Source of the DNA: Anderseniella sp.
GTDB taxonomy: Bacteria; Pseudomonadota; Alphaproteobacteria; Rhizobiales; Aestuariivirgaceae
Assembly: GCA_028289645.1 (NCBI GenBank)
Contig: JANQOK010000015.1
Coordinates: 1-64,000, forward strand
Reading direction: 5' to 3'
DNA: 64,000 bases
Shown: positions 27,397-36,411 of the stretch, piece by piece
Layout of the letters: the number at the start of each line of letters is the position of its first letter
How positions within the stretch are numbered: position 1 is the first letter of the stretch
The notes under the pieces: generated by a model
Seen by the model: the letters and a program-made list of their open reading frames with translations, nothing else
Told to the model about the DNA's origin: nothing
Database searches by the model: none
Translations under genes and position numbers: made by a program

Positions 27397-27490
27397 AAAA
27401 ACAGGTCCGGCTCCTAATTCGCCACGGGGGGCTGGGGGGCTGAGATATCCGAAACGATCTGGAGCCGGACCTTGAGGCAACAGGTGAATA
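27397..27490 (-). ncRNA. Candidate small RNA: long hairpin with C-rich loop
   Basis: On the minus strand GGTCCGGCTCC (27471-27461) pairs perfectly with GGAGCCGGACC (27414-27404) and is followed by TGTTTTTAAAG, a terminator-like end. The 46-nt loop contains CCCCCCAGCCCCCC (27438-27425), which could pair with G-rich ribosome sites. Just upstream, AACAG/CTGTT can form a smaller hairpin (27479-27495 area). No protein can be read through it. The 5' end and promoter are not clear. A large plain terminator or a plus-strand structure are alternatives. Confidence 0.4.
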
Positions 27491-27668
27491 CTGTTCCGCG
27501 TTCCTGACGATTCTTGGGTCTATTTGTGTCTGGAATTGGGCAGTTTCATTATCTTTGCGTGACACATCTGGCGCTTTCGCTACCCCGGACGATCAAACGG
27601 TCTTGACTGAACTCGCATTCGCGCCAAAGATATTACAGTCTTAATACAAACAGTTAAGCGGAGGTTGG

Positions 27669-28070
27669 ATGAGCGAAGAGCCAGAGATTGTTGCGCTGGG
27701 GGCCGCATATGGCGGCCCGCAGGCGAACGATGACACGCAAGAAAAGCAACCCCTACATGCAAAAAAGACTACCCAGATCGCATTTAACAGGACAGAACTT
27801 GCAACAATCCTCAATTTGTATGGAAGCAAGGTAGCAGCCGGAGAATGGCGTGATTACGCCATGGATTTCACCAAAGATTGCGCTGTATTCGCCGTGTTCC
27901 GCCGCAGCTCCGAACAACCGCTCTACCGCATCGAAAAGAACCCCAGGCTTGCCCGCAAACAGGGTGCCTATTCCGTCACCGCACCCGGCGGGTTGATTCT
28001 GCGCCGTGGCCATGATCTCGGGCAGGTGCTGAAGGTATTGCTGAAGAAACCTAAACTGGTCAGCGCCTGA
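27669..28070 (+). CDS. DUF2794 family protein
   Basis: A 133-aa protein of a family found almost only in alphaproteobacteria. The conserved core is residues 40-125: FNRTELATILNLYGSKVAAGEWRDYAMDF, then FAVFRRSSEQPLYRIEKNP and the tail GLILRRGHDLGQVLKVL. No signal or membrane segment is present, and the function is unknown. GCGGAGG precedes the start. It is monocistronic, with a terminator after it. Confidence 0.88.
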   Translation: MSEEPEIVALGAAYGGPQANDDTQEKQPLHAKKTTQIAFNRTELATILNLYGSKVAAGEWRDYAMDFTKDCAVFAVFRRSSEQPLYRIEKNPRLARKQGAYSVTAPGGLILRRGHDLGQVLKVLLKKPKLVSA

Positions 28071-28108
28071 GTTTATCTCCACGTTTGCGCACTGTTTCCC
28101 AAACAGAA

Positions 28109-28140
28109 AACCCCCGCCGTACAGCAGCACGGCGGGGGTT
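28109..28140. terminator. Bidirectional terminator between DUF2794 and the BI-1 gene
   Basis: AACCCCCGCCGT (28109-28120) pairs perfectly with ACGGCGGGGGTT (28129-28140). Adenines precede it (AAACAGAA) and TTCGATGTTT follows. It lies between convergent gene ends. Confidence 0.75.
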
Positions 28141-28172
28141 CGATGTTTCTGACGTGATCAGATGATCCTACA

Positions 28173-28898
28173 TCAGTCCGAGTTCATGATCCCGAGAATG
28201 TTCAGGATGTGGATGAACATGGTGATGAAGCTGCCATACAGCATGAAGGCGCCGAAGATCGACTTGCCACGTGCTGCGACCGTGCCATCGCCTTCAACGT
28301 ACATTTCCTTGATCATCTGGGTCTCGTAAGCGGTGATGCCGGCAAACAGCAGCACCGTGATGATTGAAACGACTAGGCTGAACCCGACCGATCCGATGAA
28401 CAGTGCGTTCACGACCATCGCGATGATGATGCCGATGGTGGCGATCATGAAGAAGGTTCCAAGCCCGGAGAGGCTGCGCTTGGTGACGTACCCGAACAGG
28501 CTGGTGGCGCCGAATGTGACCGCAGCGATACCGAAGGCCTGCACGACCATGCCGGGGCTGACCCCCATATAGTGGCCCACCATCGGTGCGATGCCCAGGC
28601 CCCAAAGCGCGCAGTAGCCCCAGAAAGCACCATGGGCGACGGCTGCACTGTTGGAAAAGATCATGCGTGGAGCAAGGAAGCCCATGCCCAGAATGCCGAT
28701 GAAGAATACCCATTTCAGCGAGCTGACCACCGCAAGCAGTGCAGGTGAGGACGCCACGAACAGGGTTATGATGGCCGTAGCCGCCACGCCAAGCGCCATA
28801 TAGTTGTAGACGCCGAGCATGTAGGACCGCAGGCCCTCGTCAATCTCTTGCGCCTGCCTGCCTGCAGGTGCCTGGGATTGGTATTTTAGGTCTGCCAT
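28173..28898 (-). CDS. Bax inhibitor-1/YccA family membrane protein
   Basis: A 241-aa inner-membrane protein with seven hydrophobic segments from residue 25 on. YnYMALGVAATAIITLFVAS begins helix 1. SLFGYVTKRSLSGLGTFFMIATIGI near residue 125 and ITVLLFAGITAYETQMIKEMY near 190 are typical of the BI-1/UPF0005 family, including the acidic residues near the last helices. Proposed roles include calcium/proton leak and protease regulation (FtsH in the YccA branch). ATG 28896-28898 has AAGGGAG upstream; the track's longer start is rejected. Confidence 0.9.
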   Translation of the reverse strand: MADLKYQSQAPAGRQAQEIDEGLRSYMLGVYNYMALGVAATAIITLFVASSPALLAVVSSLKWVFFIGILGMGFLAPRMIFSNSAAVAHGAFWGYCALWGLGIAPMVGHYMGVSPGMVVQAFGIAAVTFGATSLFGYVTKRSLSGLGTFFMIATIGIIIAMVVNALFIGSVGFSLVVSIITVLLFAGITAYETQMIKEMYVEGDGTVAARGKSIFGAFMLYGSFITMFIHILNILGIMNSD

Positions 28899-29000
28899 TT
28901 TCAACTCCCTTGGAGAACGGATTAATACAGGTCTGAATATGAGCACAAACAGCATGCCTGACAAGTCCGGTCAGGATTAAGTTTTGTTTAGCTCAAATCG

Positions 29001-29294
29001 TTAACTGGTTACAGTTTTATTCATGAATTGTGCCAATTTGACATCAAGGTCAGTTACCCCGCCAGCATCGTGCGTTGCAAGCGTTACTTCAACAGTTTTG
29101 TACACGTTACTCCACTCAGGATGATGGTTGAGTTTTTCCGCCTGCATGGCAACACGGCTCATCCAGCCGAACGCCTCGTTGAAATTGCCGAATACGAAGG
29201 TTTTCGAGATTGCGTTCCTGCCGTCCACATCGGCCCACCCGGTGAGGTCAGCCAGTGCCTTTACCCGTGCCGGGCCTTGAAGTTTTTCTGCCAT
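29001..29294 (-). CDS. phhB: Pterin-4a-carbinolamine dehydratase
   Basis: PhhB dehydrates the hydroxylated pterin formed by aromatic amino acid hydroxylases, allowing cofactor recycling. The 97-aa length is normal. The motif block [32 protein letters not shown] carries the catalytic histidines. The start is ATG 29292-29294 with AAAGGA; the track ORF to 29612 runs across the divergent phosphatase gene and is spurious there. No phenylalanine hydroxylase is in this window, and many bacteria carry this gene without one. Confidence 0.93.
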   Translation of the reverse strand: MAEKLQGPARVKALADLTGWADVDGRNAISKTFVFGNFNEAFGWMSRVAMQAEKLNHHPEWSNVYKTVEVTLATHDAGGVTDLDVKLAQFMNKTVTS

Positions 29295-29340
29295 TGCTGA
29301 TGATCCTTTAATTTTTTCAACAAGGTTACCGAATCCGCTC

Positions 29341-29817
29341 ATGAAAAGCATCCTACTCGTCTGCCTCGGCAACATCTGCCGCTCGCCCATAGCCGAAGGC
29401 GCGGTGCGCCAGGTTCTCGACAAGGCGGGCATGACACACATAGAAACCGACAGCGCCGGCACCAGTGGCTGGCATGTCGGCGGTCCGCCGGACCCGCGCG
29501 CTGTCAAAGCCGCCTTGATGCGCGATATCGACATATCTGCGCAGCGCGCCCGGCAGGTCGAAGCCGCAGATTTTGACCGCTTCGACATCATTGCCGCCAT
29601 GGACCGCAACAACTATGCCCGTTTACGGGAACTGCAGCCGGATGGATCGACCGGCAGGGTGCATCTGTTCCTGGAGTTCGCCGGAGAACTGCCCGTGCGC
29701 GAAGTCCCCGATCCCTATTATGGTGGCGAAGACGGCTTCGACCATGCGCTTGACCTGATAGAACAGGCTGCCCGCGGCCTCGTCACTCACATCGCCGCCC
29801 GGGCGAGATCAGGATGA
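29341..29817 (+). CDS. Low-molecular-weight protein tyrosine phosphatase
   Basis: The 158-aa phosphatase has the P loop CLGNICRS (CX5R) at residues 8-15. The general-acid loop [18 protein letters not shown] is near residue 122. Targets may be phosphotyrosine on exopolysaccharide or other kinases, or small molecules; no kinase gene is adjacent. The last codons (ARSG, stop TGA 29815-29817) lie inside a palindromic repeat element shared with the convergent thpR. Confidence 0.93.
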   Translation: MKSILLVCLGNICRSPIAEGAVRQVLDKAGMTHIETDSAGTSGWHVGGPPDPRAVKAALMRDIDISAQRARQVEAADFDRFDIIAAMDRNNYARLRELQPDGSTGRVHLFLEFAGELPVREVPDPYYGGEDGFDHALDLIEQAARGLVTHIAARARSG

Positions 29818-29906
29818 TTTTGGTTGGTATAACCAAAATCATGAAGCTGATCGTTTGTTAGAGTGTTCGAGCAGCTTGATGGGTTCCACTGAACCCGTGT
29901 TGCTCG
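29807..29906. repeat. Palindromic intergenic repeat, copy A
   Basis: About 100 bp. GATCAGGATGATTTTGGTT, GGTAT and AACCAAAATCAT form a perfect 12-bp stem (29814-29825 with 29831-29842), then CTGATCG. A second hairpin region is GAGCAGCTTGATGGGTTCCACTGAACCCGTGTTGCTC. The reverse complement aligns over its full length with copy B at 50893-50995 (GGAGC-hairpin-GTTGCTC, then GATCAG-palindrome-CCTGATC). It contains the stop codons of both convergent neighbours and encodes the last residues of ThpR. Confidence 0.85.
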
Positions 29907-30436
29907 AGAGGATAAACCTCCTCGCGCCCGTAAGGGCCACCGCCACGCGATGCGCGCGCCGAAAACAGCACAAACTGGCTGACATCGAAAACCCGCGATC
30001 GATACAGGTTGTGGGCGCCGACATAGGCCTGGACCTGCCTTGGCATGGCCCCGCGCACCCGAGCAATGGTCACATGCGGGGTGAACTTACGCTGCTCAGG
30101 CGGCATTCCCAAAGACTGGCACACCCGTTCATGCATGGCCTGCAAACGCCTGAGATCCGGGCTTTCCTCGACTTTCACATACAGGGAATGCGGCTTCTTC
30201 GTTCCAAACACGCCCATGCCGGCAAGCGAGATGTTGAATGCGGGCATCGCCACCACGCGCTGCAATTCAGCCGTCAGTTCATCGGCTGCCCGGTCGGAAA
30301 TATCACCGATGAACCGCAAGGTGAGATGGTAGTTGTCCGGGTCAATCCAGCGGGCGCCTTCTATGCCGCCCTGCATGATTGCCAGATCCTGGCCCACGTC
30401 TGATGGAAGTTCTACGCCAGTGAACAGTCGAGGCAT
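29858..30436 (-). CDS. thpR: RNA 2',3'-cyclic phosphodiesterase (2'-5' RNA ligase family)
   Basis: A 2H phosphoesterase that opens 2',3'-cyclic phosphates and can join 2'-5' RNA ends. The two HxTx motifs are HLTLRFIG near residue 37 and HVTIARV near 120. The start is ATG 30434-30436 with GGAGGG. The fold normally ends near VYPL; the final about 15 residues (EQHGFSGTHQAARTL) are encoded by repeat copy A, an element-derived tail. Total 192 aa. Confidence 0.92.
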   Translation of the reverse strand: MPRLFTGVELPSDVGQDLAIMQGGIEGARWIDPDNYHLTLRFIGDISDRAADELTAELQRVVAMPAFNISLAGMGVFGTKKPHSLYVKVEESPDLRRLQAMHERVCQSLGMPPEQRKFTPHVTIARVRGAMPRQVQAYVGAHNLYRSRVFDVSQFVLFSARASRGGGPYGREEVYPLEQHGFSGTHQAARTL

Positions 30437-30540
30437 TGTCAGTCCCTCCTGTGCTATCGCCGAATCATTGTCGCATCCCAAGGCTAGCGCAAGTTTCTGT
30501 CACATTAAATCGCTTAGCCCCAGCACATGACAATCTCAAG

Positions 30541-31185
30541 TCATGATGCCAGAGAGCGGATAAGCTTGTCGACCATCGGCGACAGTCGCTCGACAATAAC
30601 GTCGGTACCGGCGGCATTGGGGTGGATGCCGTCGGCCTGATTGAGTTTTGGATCAGCCGCCACCCCGTCGAGAAAGAATGGATACAGCTCCACCCCATGC
30701 TTTTCCGCCAGTTCCGGGTAGATCGCGTTGAAGGCGTTCTCGTACTCCGTGCCCATATTCGGTGGTGCCAGCATGCCGGCGAGCAGCACGCTTATGCCGC
30801 GCCGCTTGAGCCGTGTAACGATTGCATCAAGGTTTTTTGCGGTTTCTGCCGGCGAGATGCCGCGCAGCGCATCATTGGCGCCCAGTTCGACAATCACCAG
30901 GTCGGATCCATCCGGAACCGACCAGTCAACCCGCGCCAGCCCGCCTTTGCTGGTGTCTCCGGAGACACCAGCATTGATAACTTCGACATTCAGCCCGTTC
31001 TGTGTAAGGCGCTGTTCAAGTCGTGTGGTAAAGGCATCTTCCGGCGGCAGGCCATACCCGGCAGTCAGACTGTCGCCAAGCGCAACGATTGAAAAAGGTG
31101 TTTCCGCAAACGCAGGCACCGTTACCGGTGTCAGCGAGCCGGCCGCCAGCAGTTTGACCGCTTGCCGTCGAGAAATTGATTGCAT
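30541..31185 (-). CDS. SGNH-hydrolase arylesterase/thioesterase (TesA-like)
   Basis: The 214-aa GDSL-type esterase is exported (SRRQAVKLLAAGSLTPVTVPAFA resembles a Tat signal with an RR pair). The nucleophile serine is in ALGDSLTAGYG near residue 35 (block I). The oxyanion residues are in SGDTSKGGLAR and ELGANDALRG, and the Asp/His pair is in DGIHPNAAG near residue 193. It is divergent from an ABC ATPase/permease pair, the standard tesA-ybbA-ybbP neighbourhood. A physiological substrate is not evident. Confidence 0.9.
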   Translation of the reverse strand: MQSISRRQAVKLLAAGSLTPVTVPAFAETPFSIVALGDSLTAGYGLPPEDAFTTRLEQRLTQNGLNVEVINAGVSGDTSKGGLARVDWSVPDGSDLVIVELGANDALRGISPAETAKNLDAIVTRLKRRGISVLLAGMLAPPNMGTEYENAFNAIYPELAEKHGVELYPFFLDGVAADPKLNQADGIHPNAAGTDVIVERLSPMVDKLIRSLAS

Positions 31186-31291
31186 GATGCGTCGGAATCC
31201 CTTGCATGATTACGTCTGCTACACACATAGAAGTCAAACTTAGCCGCAACAAGACGTGGTCTGAACCGGACACACAAACGTTAGGAAGCTC

Positions 31292-32029
31292 ATGGACGCT
31301 CGTGTAGACAAAATAGAATCCGGCATTTCAGGCGTTGCCGGCACGGCGGAGGCTGTGCGCCTTGACGGCGTCGAGGTCACCCTGCCGTCGCGTGCCGGGC
31401 CCGTTGAAATCCTCAAGGGCATAGACTTAACCATTTCAAACGGTGAAGCCGTGTCTGTTGTTGGTCCGTCCGGCTCCGGCAAGACAACGCTTCTCATGGT
31501 CATTGCCGGTCTCGAAGCAGCCACCGGCGGCACCGCGCAGGTCGCTTCACAAACACTGAACGGGCTCACTGAAGACCAGCTGGCCGTGTTTCGCCGTGAC
31601 AATATCGGCATCGTGTTCCAGTCATTCCATCTGATCCCGGCCATGACCGCCCTTGAAAATGTCGCCGTGCCGCTGGAATTGCGCGGCACCGGCGATGCAT
31701 TCGACATGGCCCGCAAACAGCTCCAGCGGGTGGGCCTCGACCATCGCCTCGACCACTACCCGGGTCAGTTGTCCGGCGGCGAGCAGCAGCGCGTGGCAAT
31801 CGCCCGGGCACTGGCGGCTGGCGCCAGGATCATTCTGGCCGACGAACCCACCGGCAATCTCGACCAGGAGACCGGCCATACCATCATGGACCTGTTGTTC
31901 GACCTGCAGTCTGACGGCGACACCACGCTGGTGCTGGTCACCCACGACCCGAACCTCGCAGCGCGCTGTTCCAGAAGAATCGAGATCAGGGATGGCCTGA
32001 TCCATTCCGACAGTAGCGCGGCCTCATGA
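31292..32029 (+). CDS. ybbA: ABC transporter ATP-binding protein (YbbA/LolD-like)
   Basis: A 245-aa ATPase of the MacB/LolD class. The Walker A motif is GPSGSGKTTL near residue 62, the Q-loop region is FQSFHLIPAMTALENV, the signature is LSGGEQQRVAIARAL near 162, and Walker B is IILADEPTGNLD near 182. The stop overlaps the permease start by 4 bp (ATGA), so the two act together. With the divergent arylesterase this matches the E. coli tesA/ybbA/ybbP arrangement. The cargo is unknown. Confidence 0.92.
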   Translation: MDARVDKIESGISGVAGTAEAVRLDGVEVTLPSRAGPVEILKGIDLTISNGEAVSVVGPSGSGKTTLLMVIAGLEAATGGTAQVASQTLNGLTEDQLAVFRRDNIGIVFQSFHLIPAMTALENVAVPLELRGTGDAFDMARKQLQRVGLDHRLDHYPGQLSGGEQQRVAIARALAAGARIILADEPTGNLDQETGHTIMDLLFDLQSDGDTTLVLVTHDPNLAARCSRRIEIRDGLIHSDSSAAS

Positions 32030-34557
32030 TGCACCTGCTGTCAACGGCGCTGCGCCTTGCCCTGCGTGAACTGCGCTCCGGACTGCAGGGTTTTCGCATA
32101 TTCCTGGCCTGCCTGATCCTTGGTGTCAGCGCCATCGCCGTGGTCGGCGCCCTGTCGTCCGCCCTCAACACCGGCATCGCCAACGAGGGACGCTCGCTGA
32201 TGGGCGGCGATATCGAGTTTTCCACGCTCTACGACACCCCCAGCAGCGAGCAGAGCAGCTTCATCGCCGAAGCCGGCCAGGTCAGCAAGGTTGCAACGCT
32301 GCGGGCAATGGCGGCGGTTCCTGACAAATCGTCGGCCCTGGTTGAACTGAAGGTCGTTGACGAGGCCTACCCGCTGTATGGCCAGCTGCAGCTCGAACCG
32401 GAAATGCCGCTTGATCGCGCACTGCGCACCGACCCGTCAGGCCGCGCCGGCACAGTCGTTGAGAAAACCCTGCTGGCACGTCTCGACGTGAAGGTCGGAG
32501 ACATTGTCCGGGTGGGTAATTCCGATCTCGTCATCAATGCCGCAATCGTGCGTGAACCGGACCGGATTTCGGACGGCTTCGTGCTCGGCCCGCGGTTGAT
32601 GATTGCAACCGATGCACTGGCTGCAACAGGCCTGTTACGCCCCGGCAGCCTGATCAACTGGCGCTACCGGGTAGCCCTGCCGCAACCGGCGAACAACGCC
32701 ATGGTCAAAACCATCGTGGACCAGGCCGGGCCGCTGCTTCAGGACCAGGGCTGGAAGGTACGCTCGCGCGAGAATGCCGCGCCCGGTGTGCGCCGCTTCA
32801 TCGACCGGCTGACGTTTTTCCTGTCCCTTGTCGGCCTGACGTCACTCATTGTTGGCGGTGTCGGGGTGGCAAATGCAGTCAAGGCGTTTCTGGAACGGCG
32901 CACCAGGAACATCGCAACGCTGAAATGCCTCGGCGCTTCGGCGCGGCTGGTGTTCTGGACCTATTTCATGGAGGTGTTCATCGTTGCCACCGGCGGCATC
33001 ATCATCGGTGTGCTGGCCGGGCTTGCCACGCCGCCACTGGCGGGCGCCTTGCTGTCGGGCCTGCTGCCCATACCGGTGTCCGTCGGCATCGAACCATGGC
33101 CGGTCATCCGCGCCGGGCTGTTCGGTTATCTGATCGTCATCGCTTTTGCGGTATGGCCGCTGGCGCGCGCCGGGCGGATTCCGCCAAGTGCCTTGTTCCG
33201 CGACATGCTGACCAGCAGGATAGCCTGGCCGGGGCCGGCCTCGTGGCTGGTCATTGCGATCGCGCTTGCGTGCATTTTCATACTAACGCTTACAGCGTTT
33301 CCGGATCCGCGCGTCACTTACGGCTATGCCGCCGGCATCCTGGCCAGTTTCGCCATACTGACCGGTATGGCCAGGCTGATGATGTGGCTTGCCTCGCGCT
33401 CCACCGGTGCCCGCTCCGCCGTGACGCGCCTCGCCATTGCCAATCTGCACCGGCCCGGCACCCCGACGCCATCTGTCGTCTTGTCACTCGGCCTGGGCCT
33501 GACGCTGTTCGTCAGCCTGTCGCTCATCGACAGCAACATCTCAAAGGAACTGCGTGACAACCTGCCTGACCGGGCCCCCAGCTTCTTCTTCCTTGACGTG
33601 CATTCCAGCGAAGCCGACCAATTCGGCGACACGCTGACAAAATCCGGGGCTTCGTCAGTCAGCCGGGCGCCGATGCTGCGCGGCCGCATTGTCAAGGTGA
33701 ACGGCGTACCTGCCGGCAAGGTCAAGGTCAGCGCGGATGCGGCATGGGCGCTGCGCGGGGATCGCGGCATTACCTATTCGGCCACCGCGCCGGAAGGCGG
33801 CCAACTGACCGCAGGTGAATGGTGGCCGCCGGACTACGCTGGCAAACCCCTGGTATCGTTTTCCGCCGACATTGCCGAAGGTGTCGGCCTTGAGATCGGC
33901 GACACCGTCAGTGTCAACGTGCTGGGCCGGGAGATCACCGCCGAAGTGGCCAACTTCCGCGCCGTTGACTGGCGGTCCCTGCAGATCAACTTCGTCATGA
34001 TGTTCTCGCCCAACACCTTCGCCGGCGCACCGCACATGTTCGTGGTCACGGCTCAGGCCGACCCGGAACGCGAACTCGACATCCTGAAGGCTGTATCCAG
34101 CCCCTACCCGACCATCACGTCGATCAGGGTGCGGGATGCGCTGGATGCCATTAACTCCCTGATGGGCAAGCTCATCACCGCCATTCGCGGCGCCAATGCC
34201 GTGACCGTGCTGGCCGGCATTCTGGTGCTCGGCGGCGCGCTGGCCACGGGATTGTCCGGTCGAATCTACGATGCGGTGGTTCTGAAAACCTATGGCGCAA
34301 CCCGGTCGCAGTTGTTGCGGGCGCTGGTCATCGAATATGCCCTGCTTGGGCTGGCGACGGCAGCATTCGCCATCATCGCCGGGGGCTTGAGCGCTTGGGC
34401 GATCATCACCCAGATATTGGGACTTGAATGGCAGTTCTCCGGGCTGATCGCTGTGGCAACCGCGCTGGTGGCACTGGCCGTCACGGTGGCTGCAGGCCTG
34501 ATCACCACATGGTCGGCCCTGCGCGCCAATCCGGCGCGGGTTCTGCGGGTAGACTGA
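32026..34557 (+). CDS. ybbP: FtsX-like ABC permease (YbbP family)
   Basis: The 843-aa permease has a first helix near residues 20-40, a large periplasmic MacB-like domain, then helix clusters at about 265-420 (two FtsX domains) and a second set near 725-840. LERRTRNIATLKCLGASARLVFWTYFMEVF near residue 290 and VVLKTYGATRSQLLRALVIEYALLGL near 750 are the two FtsX-domain cores. Fused double-FtsX permeases of this size match YbbP. It probably works mechanically on a lipid or lipoprotein substrate with YbbA; the substrate is unknown. Confidence 0.92.
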   Translation: MMHLLSTALRLALRELRSGLQGFRIFLACLILGVSAIAVVGALSSALNTGIANEGRSLMGGDIEFSTLYDTPSSEQSSFIAEAGQVSKVATLRAMAAVPDKSSALVELKVVDEAYPLYGQLQLEPEMPLDRALRTDPSGRAGTVVEKTLLARLDVKVGDIVRVGNSDLVINAAIVREPDRISDGFVLGPRLMIATDALAATGLLRPGSLINWRYRVALPQPANNAMVKTIVDQAGPLLQDQGWKVRSRENAAPGVRRFIDRLTFFLSLVGLTSLIVGGVGVANAVKAFLERRTRNIATLKCLGASARLVFWTYFMEVFIVATGGIIIGVLAGLATPPLAGALLSGLLPIPVSVGIEPWPVIRAGLFGYLIVIAFAVWPLARAGRIPPSALFRDMLTSRIAWPGPASWLVIAIALACIFILTLTAFPDPRVTYGYAAGILASFAILTGMARLMMWLASRSTGARSAVTRLAIANLHRPGTPTPSVVLSLGLGLTLFVSLSLIDSNISKELRDNLPDRAPSFFFLDVHSSEADQFGDTLTKSGASSVSRAPMLRGRIVKVNGVPAGKVKVSADAAWALRGDRGITYSATAPEGGQLTAGEWWPPDYAGKPLVSFSADIAEGVGLEIGDTVSVNVLGREITAEVANFRAVDWRSLQINFVMMFSPNTFAGAPHMFVVTAQADPERELDILKAVSSPYPTITSIRVRDALDAINSLMGKLITAIRGANAVTVLAGILVLGGALATGLSGRIYDAVVLKTYGATRSQLLRALVIEYALLGLATAAFAIIAGGLSAWAIITQILGLEWQFSGLIAVATALVALAVTVAAGLITTWSALRANPARVLRVD

Positions 34558-34626
34558 CCCTGCGCAGATGCGTACAGTCCGGCAACTCCGCAACGTGTAC
34601 CAACCGACAGGCAGGATGCTGGCATT

Positions 34627-35226
34627 ATGGTGGTTCTGAACAAGATTTATACCAAGACCGGGGATGACGGAACCACGGCGCTGTCCACCGGCCAGCGGCT
34701 GCCCAAGTTCCATGCCCGCATCGCCAGTTACGGCACGGTTGACGAGGCCAATTCAATCCTGGGCGTCGCCCGTCTGCATACCACAGGCGACGGCATGAGC
34801 GAGCTTGACGCCATGCTGGCGCGTATCCAGAACGACATGTTCGACCTGGGCGCCGATCTGTGCACACCCGATACCGGCGAGGAACTTGCCTGGGAACCAC
34901 TGCGCATCAAGCAGACCCAGGTTGACCGTCTGGAGGCTGAAATAGACCAATTGAATGAAGATCTGGAACCGCTGCGCTCTTTCGTGCTGCCCGGTGGCCA
35001 CCCCGCAGCAGCCTATCTGCACCAGGCCCGCACCGTGTGCCGACGCGCCGAACGCCACATTGTCGAGCTGGCCTCCATCCCCGGAGAGCAGGTGTCGGCG
35101 GAAGCCTCGACCTACCTTAACCGGCTGTCGGATTTCATGTTTGTAGCGAGCCGTTGGGTGAATGCTCGCCACGATGGCGATGTGTTGTGGCAACCCGGCG
35201 CAACCCAGAGTCAGAACGCCGGCTGA
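34627..35226 (+). CDS. Cob(I)alamin adenosyltransferase (PduO/MMAB type)
   Basis: The enzyme makes adenosylcobalamin from cob(I)alamin and ATP. The ATP-binding N terminus KIYTKTGDDGTTALSTGQRL is at residues 5-24. SYGTVDEANSILGVAR follows, then FVLPGGHPAAAYLHQARTVCRRAERH near residue 120, which matches the PduO signature. It is 199 aa. It lies 69 bp after ybbP and is probably separate. The product is the cofactor for the class II ribonucleotide reductase at 58.5 kb in this window, a plausible but distant functional link. Confidence 0.93.
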   Translation: MVVLNKIYTKTGDDGTTALSTGQRLPKFHARIASYGTVDEANSILGVARLHTTGDGMSELDAMLARIQNDMFDLGADLCTPDTGEELAWEPLRIKQTQVDRLEAEIDQLNEDLEPLRSFVLPGGHPAAAYLHQARTVCRRAERHIVELASIPGEQVSAEASTYLNRLSDFMFVASRWVNARHDGDVLWQPGATQSQNAG

Positions 35227-35327
35227 CCTTGTGAAGTTGTCCTGACATATCGGCGACAATCAGCCTTAAGCCTATGCAAGGCCGACGACTCTGATGGTTC
35301 GATGCTGAAGCCGGCGGGGCGTGCCAA

Positions 35328-35951
35328 TTAGTCCTTCGCTGCAACGACGTGTCTGACCAGGTCCACGAGTTCCTGCCGAAAAGCCGGTTCATGCAGGTGT
35401 TCCTCGTTGATGAACAGCGTCGTCCGGATGTTTCCCAGCATGGTGCCCAGCATTATCCTGCATGACAAATCCGTCGGCTCGCGGAAGCGTTTCGGATCAA
35501 TTTCGACCAGGCGCTGCTGCACAAGGCGCATCATCTGCATGTTCGCGGTGTTTGCCTTGGCGACCAGGTCGGCTTCATTTATCAGCCCCATCAGCATTCT
35601 CTTGCGAACCCGGCTGCGGCTGATGAACGGTTCCATCATGACGCCCACCACAAGGTCTATGATCTCATCGGCGGACGCGGAACCATCAGGCGCAAGTATC
35701 TCACTCATCTTTTGATCTTGCCGCTGCAGCGTTGACTCGACCATGGCCCGCAGAATTGCCTTCTTATGCGGAAAGTAGCGATACAGCGTACCGATCGAGA
35801 AACCGGAACGTACGGCGATGTGATTGGTGGTGAAATTGTCGTTTCCACCGCGCTCCAAAACCTGAGCAGTTGCTTCCATGATTGTGTCCATGGTGTCGCG
35901 CGCCCGCTTCTGGCGGGGATTTATTCGTTTTTTTTCAGAGCGTTGTCGCAT
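35328..35951 (-). CDS. TetR/AcrR family regulator
   Basis: A 207-aa regulator with a strongly basic lead (RQRSEKKRINPRQKRARD) and a helix-turn-helix at about residues 42-62 (IAVRSGFSIGTLYRYFPHK). The C-terminal helical domain is unlike the TetR at 13.8 kb. Targets are unclear; it is convergent with the adenosyltransferase gene and divergent from the small exported protein at 36057. Confidence 0.88.
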   Translation of the reverse strand: MRQRSEKKRINPRQKRARDTMDTIMEATAQVLERGGNDNFTTNHIAVRSGFSIGTLYRYFPHKKAILRAMVESTLQRQDQKMSEILAPDGSASADEIIDLVVGVMMEPFISRSRVRKRMLMGLINEADLVAKANTANMQMMRLVQQRLVEIDPKRFREPTDLSCRIMLGTMLGNIRTTLFINEEHLHEPAFRQELVDLVRHVVAAKD

Positions 35952-36056
35952 CTCTCATGAACAGGATTGTGGCACCGGAAACCGAGTAGCAAACATCGAA
36001 AACGACGACTAGTTGTAGATGCAGAAAGTGCCTAACCACAAACAAAGGAAGACACG

Positions 36057-36326
36057 ATGAAGTATCTTATCACATTCGCAGTTGTCCTACTACCGGCCAC
36101 CGCACTGGCAGGAAAAGTCGAGGCGGAAACTTGCGCTGCGTCGCTTTCGCCGCCCGCCAAGCAGATTTACGACGCCACCGCCCCGAACGTGACAGCCACG
36201 TCCAATCTTCGCCAACTGGTAACTGAAGAGACCCGTGCTCTCGTGCGGTCCGGCAAGGTGAGCCGCGCCGACGCAAGAGCCAATGCCCGGGCCGCCGGAC
36301 AATGCCTGCAACAGCTGAAAACCTGA
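36057..36326 (+). CDS. Small exported protein, unknown
   Basis: The 89-aa product has a signal peptide MKYLITFAVVLLPATALA and a mature helical domain of about 70 residues with two cysteines (AETCAAS and AGQCLQQ) that could form a disulphide. The mature part carries SPPAKQIYDATAPNV and ETRALVRSGKVSRADARANA. I do not recognise a named family. GGAAGACACG precedes the start. It is 85 bp upstream of the SH3-domain protein. Confidence 0.7.
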   Translation: MKYLITFAVVLLPATALAGKVEAETCAASLSPPAKQIYDATAPNVTATSNLRQLVTEETRALVRSGKVSRADARANARAAGQCLQQLKT

Positions 36327-36411
36327 CTACGTCACACCGGGAGGCTGCAGCAGGCAGCACAGACCCGCTGCCTTCCCGGCCGCATGCAACATACAATCAG
36401 GAGTATCTACA

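Noticed and set aside
27397-27490. SRP (4.5S) RNA, because the stem contains CAGGTCCGG
   Set aside because: The conserved GGAAGCAGC-type tetraloop region does not follow, so it is not an SRP RNA.
29001-29612. 203-aa form of the pterin dehydratase ORF
   Set aside because: The extra 106 residues run antisense through the phosphatase gene; the 97-aa form has its own ribosome site.
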